Positions 23,164-32,915 of a DNA stretch of 64,000 bases are shown piece after piece. Source of the DNA: Faecalibacterium prausnitzii (GTDB taxonomy: Bacteria > Bacillota > Clostridia > Oscillospirales > Ruminococcaceae); the NCBI GenBank assembly GCA_004558805.1, contig SFDE01000011.1, forward strand, positions 95,366 to 159,365, in the 5' to 3' direction. Each line of letters begins with the position of its first letter. The first letter of the stretch is position 1. The position numbers and the translations under genes were made by a program. Under the pieces are notes generated by a model that was given only the letters and a program-made list of their open reading frames with translations, made no database searches and was not told the DNA's origin.

Positions 23164-24042
23164 ATGACGGTGTTCTTTAGCCAGCTGATCAACGGCTTGT
23201 CCCTTGGCAGCATCTACGCACTGATCGCTCTGGGTTACAGCATGGTGTACGGCATCATCCTGCTGCTGAACTTTGCCCACGGCGACGTCATCATGGTAGG
23301 CGCTTACATGTCCTGGTTTGTCATGAACCAGCTGGGGCTGGGTCCCGTGACTGCCGTGTGCGCCACCATCCTCACCTGCACCCTGCTGGGCGTGGTCATC
23401 GAAAAGATCGCCTACACCCCCCTGCGGAATGCTCCCCGCATCTCCCTGCTGATCACCGCCATTGGCGTCTCCTTCTTTCTGGAGTACACGGCGGAGTTGA
23501 TCCTGGGTTCCGGTGCAAAGGTGATCCCCGCCTACTATGAATCCAAGACCTTTATGCTGGGCAAGGTGCCTCTGGGCATCACCTCAGTGATCACCCTGCT
23601 GGTAACGGTGCTGTCCATGCTGGGTCTCACCTTTCTGGTGCAGAAGACCAAGCTGGGCAAGGCAATGCGGGCGGTGTCGGAGGACATGGATGCAGCTCGT
23701 CTCATGGGCATCAACGTCAACAGCACCATCTCCTTTACCTTTGCTGTAGGCTCTGCTCTGGCAGGCATCGGCAGCGTGCTGTACTGCTGCTCCTATCCTC
23801 AGGCTACCCCCACCATGGGCTCCATGCTGGGTCTGAAGGCATTCGTTGCTGCCGTTCTGGGCGGCATCGGCTCCATTCCCGGTGCCATGATCGGCGGCAT
23901 CGCCATCGGTCTGTGCGAGTGCTTTGTCTCCGCCATCGGTCTGTCGGCGTGGAAGGACGCCGTCACATTTGCCATCCTGATCATCGTGCTGCTGGTGAAG
24001 CCCACAGGCTTCCTGGGTCGCAAGGTGCAGGAAAAGGTGTAA
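23164..24042 (+). CDS. livH: branched-chain amino-acid ABC transporter permease LivH
   Basis: A 292-residue permease with about eight helices. It starts QLINGLSLGSIYALIALGYSMVYGI, the typical LivH opening, and has the ATPase-contact region SEDMDAARLMGINVN plus VLGGIGSIPGAMIGG. AAGGAAG precedes the ATG. It forms the membrane pore with LivM, energised by LivG and LivF. The order livJ-H-M-G-F is the classic one. Confidence 0.95.
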   Translation: MTVFFSQLINGLSLGSIYALIALGYSMVYGIILLLNFAHGDVIMVGAYMSWFVMNQLGLGPVTAVCATILTCTLLGVVIEKIAYTPLRNAPRISLLITAIGVSFFLEYTAELILGSGAKVIPAYYESKTFMLGKVPLGITSVITLLVTVLSMLGLTFLVQKTKLGKAMRAVSEDMDAARLMGINVNSTISFTFAVGSALAGIGSVLYCCSYPQATPTMGSMLGLKAFVAAVLGGIGSIPGAMIGGIAIGLCECFVSAIGLSAWKDAVTFAILIIVLLVKPTGFLGRKVQEKV

Positions 24043-24055
24043 GGAGGGCAGCAAG

Positions 24056-25090
24056 ATGAAAAACAAAGAATGTCGCAAAGCCTTTACGATGCCTCTGCGC
24101 TACCTGATGAATCTGGTGCTGGTGGGGCTGCTGTTCACGGTGCTTTCCTATGTGACCCGGAACACCCTTTCCACCTACCAGAACAAGGTGCTGCTGACGG
24201 TGGGCATCAACATCATCCTTGCGGTCTCCCTGAACGTGGCGACCGGCTATCTGGGGCAGCTGCCTCTGGGTCACGCCGGTTTCATGGCTGTGGGCGCCTA
24301 TACCTGCGCCCTCTTTACCAAGTATTCCAACCTGCCCTCCGCCGCTGCCTTTGCCGTCGGTCTGGTGCTGGCGTGGATCGTGGCGGGGATCTTCGGCATC
24401 CTCATCGGCATCCCCGCCCTGCGGCTTACCGGCGACTATCTGGCGATCCTGACTCTGGGCTTTGGCGAGATCATCCGCATCACCCTGAACAACATCGACG
24501 ATGTGCTGGGCTTTAAGCTGTTCTACGGTTCCAAGGGTCTGAAGAACATCCCCAAGTATTCCAACTTTACCAATGTGTTCCTCTGCGTGGTCATCACCTG
24601 TTTCCTGATCCACACCATGATGAAGAGCCGCCACGGTCGTGCCGTGCTGGCGATCCGGGACAACGAGATCGCCGCTGAGAGCTGCGGCATCCAGACCACC
24701 TATTATAAGGTCATGGCATTTGCCTTTTCCGCCGCTTTTGCCGGTCTTGCCGGTAGTCTGTACGCCTGCTACATCGGTGTGCTGACCCCCTCCACCTTCG
24801 GCTTTATGAAGTCCATCGAGATCCTGGTCATGGTGGTGCTGGGCGGCATGGGCTCCATGCTGGGTTCCATCCTGTCCGCCACCGTGCTGACCATCCTGCC
24901 GGAAGCTACCCGCAGCTTTGAGAGCTATCGCATGGTGGTCTACTCGCTGGTGCTGATCCTTATGATGATCTTCCGTCCCGGCGGACTGCTGGGCAGCTAC
25001 GACTTTTCCATGAGCCGCATCGTGGAAAAGATCATCAACGGCGAATTCTTCCGCAAAAATACCCAGAAGGAGGATGCAGACCATGAGTGA
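24056..25090 (+). CDS. livM: branched-chain amino-acid ABC transporter permease LivM
   Basis: A 344-residue permease, second half of the LIV pore. Family marks are SLNVATGYLGQLPLGHAGFM, RDNEIAAESCGI (the coupling helix facing the ATPase) and VVLGGMGSMLGSILSA. The start has GGAGGG upstream, 13 bases after livH. Its last eight bases overlap the start of livG, so translation is probably coupled. Confidence 0.95.
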   Translation: MKNKECRKAFTMPLRYLMNLVLVGLLFTVLSYVTRNTLSTYQNKVLLTVGINIILAVSLNVATGYLGQLPLGHAGFMAVGAYTCALFTKYSNLPSAAAFAVGLVLAWIVAGIFGILIGIPALRLTGDYLAILTLGFGEIIRITLNNIDDVLGFKLFYGSKGLKNIPKYSNFTNVFLCVVITCFLIHTMMKSRHGRAVLAIRDNEIAAESCGIQTTYYKVMAFAFSAAFAGLAGSLYACYIGVLTPSTFGFMKSIEILVMVVLGGMGSMLGSILSATVLTILPEATRSFESYRMVVYSLVLILMMIFRPGGLLGSYDFSMSRIVEKIINGEFFRKNTQKEDADHE

Positions 25091-25922
25091 GTTCCAGACC
25101 AGACTGCACAGTGTGCCCTCCGGCGGCTTCCTTACCGACCGGGACAAGGATAAAAAGCCCATTCTGGACGTCCGGGAGCTGGGCATCGACTTTGGCGGTC
25201 TTACCGCCGTGGACGGCTTCAACCTGATGATCGGTCGCAACGAGATCACCGGTCTTATCGGACCCAACGGTGCCGGCAAGACCACCGTGTTCAACCTGCT
25301 TACCAACGTGTACCAGCCCACCCGCGGCTCCATCCTCATTGACGGGATGCCCACCGCCGGCAAAAAGACCTATCAGGTCAACCGCATGGGCGTGGCACGT
25401 ACCTTCCAGAACATCCGCCTGTTCAAGGAGCTCACCGTCATCGACAATATCAAGGTGGGTCTCCACGAGTCCATGAAGTATAACCTTGCCTCTTCCCTGA
25501 TCCGGCTGCCCAATTACTGGAAGGAAGAGAAGGCATGCACCCAGCGTGCCTTTGAGCTGCTGGACATCTTCCACATGGCAGACCTTGCCTACACCCAGGC
25601 AGGCAGCCTGCCCTATGGTGCCCAGCGCCGTCTGGAGATCATGCGTGCCCTTGCTACCAACCCCAAGCTGCTGCTGCTGGACGAGCCTGCCGCCGGTATG
25701 AACCCCTCGGAGACCGCCGAGCTGACCGAGACCATCCGCCGCATCCGGGACCAGTTCAACATCGCCGTGCTGCTCATCGAGCACGACATGAGCCTGGTCA
25801 TGGGCATCTGCGAAGGCATCGCTGTGCTGAACTTCGGACGCATCATCGCCAAGGGCACCCCGGACGAGATCCGGGACAACCCTCAGGTCATCGAAGCGTA
25901 TCTGGGCAAAAAGGAGGGCTGA
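25083..25922 (+). CDS. livG: branched-chain amino-acid ABC transporter ATPase LivG
   Basis: A 279-residue ABC ATPase. Walker A is GPNGAGKTT, the signature is the degenerate LPYGAQRRLE usual in LivG, and Walker B is LLLLDEPAAGMN. GARTFQN-type switch text (VARTFQNIRLF) is also present. I use the ATG at 25083 with AAGGAGG nine bases upstream. Three codons of upstream frame overlap the ribosome site. An N-terminal extension of about 25 residues precedes the ATPase domain. Confidence 0.95.
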   Translation: MSEFQTRLHSVPSGGFLTDRDKDKKPILDVRELGIDFGGLTAVDGFNLMIGRNEITGLIGPNGAGKTTVFNLLTNVYQPTRGSILIDGMPTAGKKTYQVNRMGVARTFQNIRLFKELTVIDNIKVGLHESMKYNLASSLIRLPNYWKEEKACTQRAFELLDIFHMADLAYTQAGSLPYGAQRRLEIMRALATNPKLLLLDEPAAGMNPSETAELTETIRRIRDQFNIAVLLIEHDMSLVMGICEGIAVLNFGRIIAKGTPDEIRDNPQVIEAYLGKKEG

Positions 25923-25925
25923 CCC

Positions 25926-26639
25926 ATGGCTGATACCATGCTGAAAGTGGATAACATCAACGTCTTCTACGGCAACATCCACGCCGTCAAGGACATCTCC
26001 TTTGAGGTCAAGGAAGGCGAGATCGTGACCCTGATCGGTGCCAACGGCGCCGGCAAGTCTACCACCCTGAAGACCATTTCCGGTCTGCTGCACCCCCGCA
26101 CCGGCGATGTGCTGTACAAGGGCAAGAGCATCAAGGGCGTCCGTGCCCACAAGATCGTGGAAGCAGGTCTGGCGCAGGTACCGGAAGGACGCCATGTGTT
26201 TTTGCACATGACCGTGGAGGAAAATCTGGATATGGGTGCCTACACCCAGCCCGCCTCCACCATTGCCTCCAACAAGGAAAAGGTCTTTGAGCTGTTCCCC
26301 CGGCTGAAGGAGCGCAGCAAGCAGCTGGCGGGCACCATGTCCGGCGGCGAGCAGCAGATGCTTGCCATGGGGCGTGCCCTTATGAGCAACGCCTCCATGC
26401 TGATGCTGGACGAGCCTTCCATGGGTCTTTCTCCCCTGCTGGTGCAGGAGATCTTTGACATCATCCGCAACATCCACAAGGAGGGCATGACCATCCTGCT
26501 GGTGGAGCAGAACGCCCAGATGGCTCTGTCCGTAGCCGACCGTGCCTACGTGCTGGAGACCGGACGGGTGGTCATGGATGGCACCGGTGCCCAGCTGCTG
26601 ACCAACGAGCGGGTCCGCAGCGCCTATCTGGGCGGGTAA
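25926..26639 (+). CDS. livF: branched-chain amino-acid ABC transporter ATPase LivF
   Basis: A 237-residue ABC ATPase with Walker A GANGAGKST, signature MSGGEQQML and Walker B LMLDEPSMGLSP. It pairs with LivG. AAGGAGGG lies before the ATG, three bases after the livG stop. The operon ends in an intergenic repeat whose palindrome makes the terminator. Confidence 0.95.
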   Translation: MADTMLKVDNINVFYGNIHAVKDISFEVKEGEIVTLIGANGAGKSTTLKTISGLLHPRTGDVLYKGKSIKGVRAHKIVEAGLAQVPEGRHVFLHMTVEENLDMGAYTQPASTIASNKEKVFELFPRLKERSKQLAGTMSGGEQQMLAMGRALMSNASMLMLDEPSMGLSPLLVQEIFDIIRNIHKEGMTILLVEQNAQMALSVADRAYVLETGRVVMDGTGAQLLTNERVRSAYLGG

Positions 26640-26644
26640 ACGGA

Positions 26645-26752
26645 ACGATTGAAAATGCGCTCTGCATTCGCTTTGCGCAGCTTCAGCGGAACGATCCTTT
26701 TTGATTTACCAATGGGGAAGATCTGCAGATCTTCCCCATTGGTTTTCCCACT
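26645..26752 (+). repeat. intergenic repeat, copy E
   Basis: Repeat head (ACGATTGAAAATGCGCTC, then CTTCAGCGGAACGAT) followed by a perfect 18-bp palindrome (26708-26725 with 26726-26743) and TTTTC. The palindrome serves as the livF terminator. Its arm sequence differs fully from other copies while remaining self-complementary. Confidence 0.75.
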
Positions 26753-26757
26753 TTCAC

Positions 26758-26786
26758 TTTACTTTCGTAAAAAAATGTGCCATAAT
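26758..26786 (+). promoter_or_regulatory. promoter of asnA
   Basis: TTTACT (26758-26763), 17 bases, CATAAT (26781-26786). No T-box sequence follows. Confidence 0.7.
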
Positions 26787-26872
26787 GAATCCAGTGTTTT
26801 CAGCCGCAAAAGCTGAGGTCCTGTGGGGAAAGCAGGACCCTGAAACAACACAGAATAGAGGGGTAAAACGCT

Positions 26873-27886
26873 ATGAGCAAGATCATCATCCCGGCAAACT
26901 ACACGCCTGCACTGAACCTGTACGACACCCAGCGTGCCATCGGCACCGTAAAGCGGCTGTTTGCCGACACCCTGTGTGCCACCCTGAATTTGTACCGGGT
27001 GTCCGCACCGCTGTTTCTGGAGGCATCCACCGGTCTCAACGACGACCTGAACGGTGTGGAGCGGAAGGTCAGCTTTGACATCAAGGACAGCGGCACCGAG
27101 GCGCAGGTGGTGCAGTCTCTGGCAAAGTGGAAGCGCAAGGCGCTGAAGGACTACGACTTCCATGTGGGCAAGGGTCTTTACTGCGACATGAACGCCATCC
27201 GCCGGGACGAGGAGCTGGACAACCTCCACTCGGTGTATGTGGACCAGTGGGACTGGGAAAAGGTCATCCGGGTGGAGGACCGCAACGAGGCGTACCTGAA
27301 GAGTGTGGTGCGCTCCATCGTCTCTGCGGTGTGTGCCACCGAGATGAACCTCCACGCCATGTTCCCCCAGCTGCAGGACCTGCCCCTGCACACCCCCAAT
27401 GTGATCTTTATCACCGCCCAGGAGCTGGAGGACATGTACCCGGACCTGACCCCCAAGGAGCGGGAGAACGCCTTTGTCAAGGAGAACGGCACCACCTTCC
27501 TGATGAAGATCGGTGCCCCCTTAAAGAGCGGCAAGCCCCACGACGGTCGTGCTCCGGACTACGACGACTGGGACCTGAACGGTGACCTGCTGTTCTGGAA
27601 CGACCCCCTGCAGTGCAGCTACGAGCTCAGCAGCATGGGCATCCGGGTCAGCCCCGAAAGCATGGACCGGCAGCTGACCATGGCAGGCTGCGATGACCGC
27701 CGTAACCTGCCCTTCCACAAGGCAGTGCTCAACGGGGAGCTGCCCTACTCCATCGGCGGCGGTATCGGACAGAGCCGCCTGTGCATGCTGCTGCTGGGCA
27801 GCGTCCACATCGGCGAGGTGCAGGCAAGCGTCTGGGACGAAGCCACCCGCACCGCCTGCGCCAACGCCGGCATCCCCCTGCTGTGA
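26873..27886 (+). CDS. asnA: aspartate-ammonia ligase (asparagine synthetase A)
   Basis: A 337-residue AsnA, related to class-II tRNA synthetases. It makes asparagine from aspartate, ammonia and ATP. Motifs include PLFLEASTGLNDDLNGVER, YVDQWDWEKV and GGGIGQSRLCM near the end. Length matches the family (about 330). GAGGGG precedes the ATG. It has its own promoter and terminator. The ammonia-dependent form fits an ammonia-rich gut setting. Confidence 0.96.
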   Translation: MSKIIIPANYTPALNLYDTQRAIGTVKRLFADTLCATLNLYRVSAPLFLEASTGLNDDLNGVERKVSFDIKDSGTEAQVVQSLAKWKRKALKDYDFHVGKGLYCDMNAIRRDEELDNLHSVYVDQWDWEKVIRVEDRNEAYLKSVVRSIVSAVCATEMNLHAMFPQLQDLPLHTPNVIFITAQELEDMYPDLTPKERENAFVKENGTTFLMKIGAPLKSGKPHDGRAPDYDDWDLNGDLLFWNDPLQCSYELSSMGIRVSPESMDRQLTMAGCDDRRNLPFHKAVLNGELPYSIGGGIGQSRLCMLLLGSVHIGEVQASVWDEATRTACANAGIPLL

Positions 27887-27900
27887 TCCTTTGAACCTGT

Positions 27901-27933
27901 GACCCTCTGCCAGACCGCAGAGGGTCTTTTTTT
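27901..27933 (+). terminator. terminator of asnA
   Basis: Arms GACCCTCTGC (27901-27910) and GCAGAGGGTC (27917-27926), then seven T. Confidence 0.92.
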
Positions 27934-28052
27934 GTTTTTGTTGCAGGCATTGTCCCCGGTATCTCGTATTATAGGGCAGAAGCGCCTTGCAGATGATCGC
28001 GATCCATTCCACAGCGCCGAAAGATCTGTTTTACGATAGAGAGGATATTTGT

Positions 28053-28616
28053 ATGAAACATTGGATGAAAACCTTTGCCCTGCTGGGCATGTCTGCCTGC
28101 CTTCTCACCGGCGGTGCCATCTCCGCCTGCGCCCGGACCCCGGGAGCCGGAACGGACGCCGCCGGGTTTACAGTGGTCTCCCACAAGACCAGCGACTGCG
28201 GCAGCCGCCACACCGACGCTGCGCTGGTAGCACAGTTCCGGGATGCCGAGGGCAAAGTCCGGGAGTACACCATCTGCGCTGAGGGCGGCGAGGTGAACGG
28301 GAAAAAGGGGGTCCTGCACAAGGTGGACGCCGTGTTCCCGGTGTACGCCGGGGATGCTTACACCGGCACACTGGACAACGGCGAGCAGGTGCTGATCCTT
28401 GTGTGCTACAACGATGACGAAAGTGCCATCCGGACCCGGGACACCATCGCCTATGTGGACCTGTCCGCTCTGGAGGGGTACGAGGCGTATCTGGTGGGGG
28501 CAGACGGCACCGAAACAAAGATCGAGATGAAGCAGGTGGACCACGACGGTCGCTTCCACATCGACCTGCGGGACGGCGCTGCTTTGATCCATCTGGTGCC
28601 GGTGACGGCACAGTGA
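28053..28616 (+). CDS. secreted lipoprotein of unknown function
   Basis: A 187-residue protein with a signal peptide and a lipobox-like stretch (LTGGAISAC). The mature part is rich in beta-strand pattern and acidic, with DAYTGTLDNGEQVLILVCYNDDES and no family I recognise. I start at the ATG 28053 (GAGAGGA upstream); the longer frame lacks a ribosome site. It has a possible TATTAT -10 at 27967 and shares a bidirectional terminator with the convergent CBS-protein gene. Confidence 0.65.
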   Translation: MKHWMKTFALLGMSACLLTGGAISACARTPGAGTDAAGFTVVSHKTSDCGSRHTDAALVAQFRDAEGKVREYTICAEGGEVNGKKGVLHKVDAVFPVYAGDAYTGTLDNGEQVLILVCYNDDESAIRTRDTIAYVDLSALEGYEAYLVGADGTETKIEMKQVDHDGRFHIDLRDGAALIHLVPVTAQ

Positions 28617-28655
28617 CTGTTCCCTTCTCTCCCGCCCTTCTCTGAAACAAGCAAA

Positions 28656-28716
28656 CAGGAGCCGCTCCGTTCCCCGGTCCAAAGACCACGGGGAGCCGGA
28701 ACGGCTCCTGTTTATT
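28656..28716. terminator. bidirectional terminator
   Basis: Arms CAGGAGCCG (28656-28664) and CGGCTCCTG (28702-28710) with an inner GC-rich stem, T-rich on both outer sides. Confidence 0.75.
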
Positions 28717-28741
28717 TATGTTTGTTTATACCGGATGCCGC

Positions 28742-30070
28742 TCAGCTGCGGCTTTCGCTGCGGGGTGCAAGGCGGCTGAAGTGGGTCTTGTCCCCCTTTT
28801 CCCCTTCTTCCCGGTCACTTTCCGGCTTTTCTGTGGGAGTCAGCCGCACCTCGGTGACCCGGCGCTTGGCGGTGCGGGTCACCACGCCGTTATAGCTGCC
28901 CAGTGTAAAGCAGTCTCCCACCTTGGGCAGGTGGCAGGTCTTTTCCTGCACCAGACCGTTCACCGTGTTGGAGTCGATGTCCTCGTCCTCCGGCAGGTCC
29001 AGCAGCTCATACAGGTCGTCCACACCGGCGCTGCCTGCCACGATCCAGCTGCCATCGGACTGTTTGCGGAAGTCCTCGGTTTCCTCGTCGTGTTCATCCC
29101 AGATCTCGCCTACCAGCTCCTCCAGAATGTCCTCCAGAGTAATGATGCCCTCGGTGCCGCCGTACTCGTCCACCACCACAGCCATGTGATGGTGCTGCTC
29201 CCGCAGGGTCCGCAGCAACTGGGAGATCTGGGTGGAACCGGTGGTGTACAGGGCGGGGGTCACCAGCTCTTCCAGCTTTGCATCCTTTTTCAGCAGTGCC
29301 AGATAGAAGTCCTTTTCATGTACCACACCAATGATGTTGTCGATGGTGTCGTGATAGACAGGCAGGCGGGAATACCCGGATTCCGCAAAGGCGCGTGCCA
29401 CCTCGTCCAGCGAGGTATCATCCTCCACTGCGATCACATCCACCCGGGGGGTCAGGATCTCCTCCACTTCCACGTCATCGAACTCGATGGCGCTGCGGAT
29501 GAGCTGGCTCTCCCGGTCGGTAAGCTCCCCGTCATTTTCCGCCTCGCTGACCATGGTCATCAGCTCACCCTCGGTGATGGTGTCCTCCTCCCGGCTGTGG
29601 ACAAAGCGACCCAGCAGCCTCTTCCACTGACTGAACAGCCAGGTCAGGGGGGTGAACAGGATCATCAGCAGGTTCAGGAAGGGCGAAACCGCCGTGGCAA
29701 TGGTCTCCGGCATCTCCTTGGCGATGCTCTTGGGGCTGATCTCGCCAAAGATCAGCACCACCACGGTCAGCACCAGGGTGGACATGGTGGCACCACGCTC
29801 CTGACCCAGCCAATGGGTAAAAAGGATGGTGCCGATAGAGGCGGCGGCGATGTTGACGATATTGTTGCCGATGAGGATGGTGGAAAGCAGCTTGTCGTAT
29901 TTTTCCGACATAGCCAGCACCCGGGCGGCAGAACCGTCACCGTCCTCGGCACGGCTCTTCAGACGGATCTGATTCAGGGAAGAAAATGCGGTCTCGGAGG
30001 CGGAGAAAAAGGCGGAGAATGCCACCAGGATCACCAGCGCCACCAAGAGGGTAATACTGCCATCGTCCAT
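28742..30070 (-). CDS. CNNM/CBS/CorC-domain membrane protein (hemolysin C-like)
   Basis: A 442-residue protein: CNNM membrane domain (about 1-190; FFSASETAFSSLNQIRLK and IFGEISPKSIAKE are diagnostic), two CBS domains (about 205-330; MTxxx-like TPRVDVIAVE and HHMAVVVDEYGG) and a C-terminal CorC/HlyC domain. Relatives move or sense Mg2+ or Co2+. The ATG at 30070 gives the usual MDDG...LLVALVILVAF start; a TTG seven codons earlier is possible, and neither has a strong ribosome site. It is monocistronic. The transported ion is not shown by sequence. Confidence 0.88.
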   Translation of the reverse strand: MDDGSITLLVALVILVAFSAFFSASETAFSSLNQIRLKSRAEDGDGSAARVLAMSEKYDKLLSTILIGNNIVNIAAASIGTILFTHWLGQERGATMSTLVLTVVVLIFGEISPKSIAKEMPETIATAVSPFLNLLMILFTPLTWLFSQWKRLLGRFVHSREEDTITEGELMTMVSEAENDGELTDRESQLIRSAIEFDDVEVEEILTPRVDVIAVEDDTSLDEVARAFAESGYSRLPVYHDTIDNIIGVVHEKDFYLALLKKDAKLEELVTPALYTTGSTQISQLLRTLREQHHHMAVVVDEYGGTEGIITLEDILEELVGEIWDEHDEETEDFRKQSDGSWIVAGSAGVDDLYELLDLPEDEDIDSNTVNGLVQEKTCHLPKVGDCFTLGSYNGVVTRTAKRRVTEVRLTPTEKPESDREEGEKGDKTHFSRLAPRSESRS

Positions 30071-30110
30071 AAAAAGGAAAATCACACTCAACTTTCTGTT
30101 TTAATTTTTC

Positions 30111-30147
30111 ACCCTCCCCGCCATCGCTGTGCGATGCCGGAGAGGGT
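30111..30147. promoter_or_regulatory. hairpin in the leader of the CBS-protein gene
   Basis: ACCCTC...GAGGGT with inner CATCGC/GCGATG, no T run on either side; probably a leader structure rather than a terminator. Confidence 0.4.
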
Positions 30148-30173
30148 CTTGCCCATAAACTTTCCAGTATACA

Positions 30174-30213
30174 AAAATGTGCTTTCCATCGTTGCCATTC
30201 TGCGATGAAAAGC
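30174..30213 (-). terminator. terminator of clpB
   Basis: Minus strand arms of 13 bp (GTGCTTTTCATCG / CGATGGAAAGCAC, one G.T) followed by ATTTTTG, 90 bases after the clpB stop. Confidence 0.8.
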
Positions 30214-30302
30214 ACATCAATGTTACTTGTTATAATACCATATTCCGTAGGGTGGTGCAAGCTTTCTGCCTACGGCAGGTGTACAAAACAGGTAAAATCT
30301 GT

Positions 30303-32915
30303 TTAACGCAGCACCAGAGCACTGCCGTCGTAGTCCACTGTCAGGGTATTGCCCTCGGCATAGCTGCCCTGAATGATCGCCTTGGCGATGAGGGTCTCCA
30401 CACGGCTCTGGATGAACCGCTTGATGGGACGTGCACCATAGACGCTGTCGTAGGCAGAATCGATGATGAAGTCCTTGGCGGCGGTGGTAACCTCCAGCTT
30501 CAGGTGCTTGCCTTCCTCCATACGGTGGCGCAGGTCCTCCAGCTGCAGATCCACGATCTTGCGCATCTCCTCTTTGGTGAGGCTCTTGTAGTAGACGATC
30601 TCGTCCAGACGGTTCAAGAACTCCGGACGGAACTTGCTCTTCAGCAACAGGTCGATCTGCTTCTTTGCCTCCTCGCTGAGCTCGTTGGAACCCTGCGCAC
30701 GGCGCTGCTCCAGATCATTCAGGATAATGTCGCTGCCCAAGTTGGAGGTCAGGATGATCACCGTATTCTTAAAGTCCACGGTACGACCCTGACTGTCGGT
30801 GATACGACCGTCATCCAGCACCTGCAGCAGGATGTTGAACACATCCGGATGTGCCTTCTCTACCTCATCAAAGAGCACCACGCTGTAGGGTTTGCGGCGC
30901 ACAGCCTCGGTAAGCTGACCGCCCTCTTCGTAGCCCACGTATCCCGGAGGCGCGCCGATGAGGCGGCTGACGCTGAACTTCTCCATATACTCGGTCATGT
31001 CGATCCGCACCATGTTCCGCTCATCGTCAAACAGTGCCTGTGCCAGAGCCTTTGCCAGCTCGGTCTTGCCCACGCCGGTGGGACCCAGGAACAGGAAGCT
31101 GCCGATGGGGCGGTTGGGGTTGGCGATGCCGGCACGGCTGCGGAGGATCGCCTCGCTGACCTTGGTGACAGCCTCGTCCTGTCCGATGACCCTCTTATGG
31201 AGCACATCGTCCAGATGCAGCAGCTTCTCCCGCTCGCCTTCTACCAGCTTTTCCACCGGGATGCCGGTCCAGCGTGCCACGATGCGGGCGATCTCCTCGT
31301 CGGTGACCCGGTCCCGCAGCAGGCTGTCTTCCTTTTTGGCAGCGGCGACCTTCTCTTCCTCTTCCAGCTGTTTCTGCAGCTGAGGCAGCTTGCCGTACTT
31401 CAGCTCTGCCGCCTTGTTCAGGTCATACTCCCGCTGTGCCTTCTCGATGTCGGCGTTGGTCCGCTCGATCTTTTCCCGCAGGGACTGGACCTTACCGATG
31501 GCATTCTTCTCGTTTTCCCACTTTGCCTTCATGCTGCGGAACTTGTCCTGCAGCTCTGCCAGCTCCTTTTCCAGATCCTTCAGACGGCTCTGGCTCAGGG
31601 CATCGGTCTCCTTTTTCAGGCTCACCTGCTCGATCTGCAGCTGGGTGATACGGTGTGCCAGATCATCCATCTCGCTGGGCATACTGTCCATCTCGGTCTT
31701 GATCATGGCGCAAGCCTCATCCACCAGGTCGATCGCCTTATCCGGCAGGAACCGGTCGGTGATGTAGCGGTCCGAAAGGGTAGCGGCAGCAATGAGGGCG
31801 CTGTCGTTGATCTTTACGCCGTGGAACACCTCGTACCGCTCCTTCAAGCCGCGAAGGATGGAGATAGTATCCTCCACCGTAGGCTCATCCACCTGCACCG
31901 GCTGGAACCGGCGCTCCAGAGCGGGATCCTTTTCGATATACTGGCGGTACTCATCCAGGGTAGTGGCACCGATGCAGTGCAGCTCGCCCCGTGCCAGCAT
32001 AGGCTTCAGCAGGTTGCCTGCGTCCATGGCACCGTCGGTCTTGCCGGCGCCCACGATGGTGTGGAGCTCATCGATGAAGAGGATGATCTTGCCCTCGCTC
32101 TTCTTTACCTCGTTGAGCACGCTCTTTAAGCGTTCCTCAAACTCGCCCCGGTACTTGGCACCTGCCACCAGAGCGCCCATGTCCAGACTGAACACAGTGC
32201 GGTCCTTCAGGTTTTCCGGCACGTCTCCCCGGACGATCCGCTGTGCCAGACCCTCGGCGATGGCGGTCTTGCCGACGCCGGGCTCACCGATAAGGCAGGG
32301 GTTATTCTTGGTCTTACGGGACAGGATACGGATCACGTTGCGGATCTCCTGATCACGCCCGATCACCGGGTCCAGCTTCTGCTTCCGAGCCAGGTCCACC
32401 AGATCCTGCCCGTATTTCTGCAGGGCGTTGTAGGTGTCCTCCGGGTTATCGGTGGTGACCCGCTGATTGCCCCGGACTGCCGTCAGCTGCTGCAGGAAGC
32501 TGTCCTTGGTGATGTTGAAGGCACGGAACAGCTCGGTGGTGTTCTGGGTCTGCTCATCCAGCAGTCCCAGGAACAGATGCTCCACGCTGACGTATTCGTC
32601 CTTCATTGCCTTTGCTTCCCGGGCAGCGGCGCTGAGCGCCTTATCCGTTGCCTGCGAGATATACACCTTGTCCGGGTCACGACCGGAGCCGGACACCCGG
32701 GGCAGGGCGGAAAGCTTTTCTGCCACGGCAGCGGCAAAGCTGCCGGGATCCACATTGAGTTTCTGGAGCAGCTGAGGGATCAGTCCCTGCTCCTGCGCTG
32801 CCAGAGCATGGAGCAGATGCTCCGGCTCCAGAGCGTTATGCTGGTACTCCACAGCCAGCTGCTGGGCTGCCTGCAGAGCCTCCAGTGTTTTCTGTGTATA
32901 CTGATTGGTATTCAT
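30303..32915 (-). CDS. clpB: disaggregase chaperone ClpB
   Basis: An 870-residue Hsp100. Domains in order: N-domain (1-145), AAA1 with Walker A GEPGVGKTA (about 205), middle coiled-coil domain (about 405-525; LQDKFRSMKAKWENEK), AAA2 with Walker A GPTGVGKTE (about 605) and ClpB-type C-domain. The long coiled coil separates it from ClpC/ClpA. It works with DnaK to dissolve aggregates. GGAGGG precedes the ATG. Its promoter carries a CIRCE operator, so HrcA control is expected. Confidence 0.97.
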   Translation of the reverse strand: MNTNQYTQKTLEALQAAQQLAVEYQHNALEPEHLLHALAAQEQGLIPQLLQKLNVDPGSFAAAVAEKLSALPRVSGSGRDPDKVYISQATDKALSAAAREAKAMKDEYVSVEHLFLGLLDEQTQNTTELFRAFNITKDSFLQQLTAVRGNQRVTTDNPEDTYNALQKYGQDLVDLARKQKLDPVIGRDQEIRNVIRILSRKTKNNPCLIGEPGVGKTAIAEGLAQRIVRGDVPENLKDRTVFSLDMGALVAGAKYRGEFEERLKSVLNEVKKSEGKIILFIDELHTIVGAGKTDGAMDAGNLLKPMLARGELHCIGATTLDEYRQYIEKDPALERRFQPVQVDEPTVEDTISILRGLKERYEVFHGVKINDSALIAAATLSDRYITDRFLPDKAIDLVDEACAMIKTEMDSMPSEMDDLAHRITQLQIEQVSLKKETDALSQSRLKDLEKELAELQDKFRSMKAKWENEKNAIGKVQSLREKIERTNADIEKAQREYDLNKAAELKYGKLPQLQKQLEEEEKVAAAKKEDSLLRDRVTDEEIARIVARWTGIPVEKLVEGEREKLLHLDDVLHKRVIGQDEAVTKVSEAILRSRAGIANPNRPIGSFLFLGPTGVGKTELAKALAQALFDDERNMVRIDMTEYMEKFSVSRLIGAPPGYVGYEEGGQLTEAVRRKPYSVVLFDEVEKAHPDVFNILLQVLDDGRITDSQGRTVDFKNTVIILTSNLGSDIILNDLEQRRAQGSNELSEEAKKQIDLLLKSKFRPEFLNRLDEIVYYKSLTKEEMRKIVDLQLEDLRHRMEEGKHLKLEVTTAAKDFIIDSAYDSVYGARPIKRFIQSRVETLIAKAIIQGSYAEGNTLTVDYDGSALVLR

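Noticed and set aside
26744..26872. Possible T-box before asnA
   Set aside because: The leader is short and has no GTGGxACCGCG sequence.
30111..30147. Terminator before the CBS-protein gene
   Set aside because: The hairpin has no T run in either direction and lies in the leader of that gene.
30177..32129. 650-codon open frame antisense to clpB
   Set aside because: Shadow frame, opens inside the clpB terminator and has no family match.
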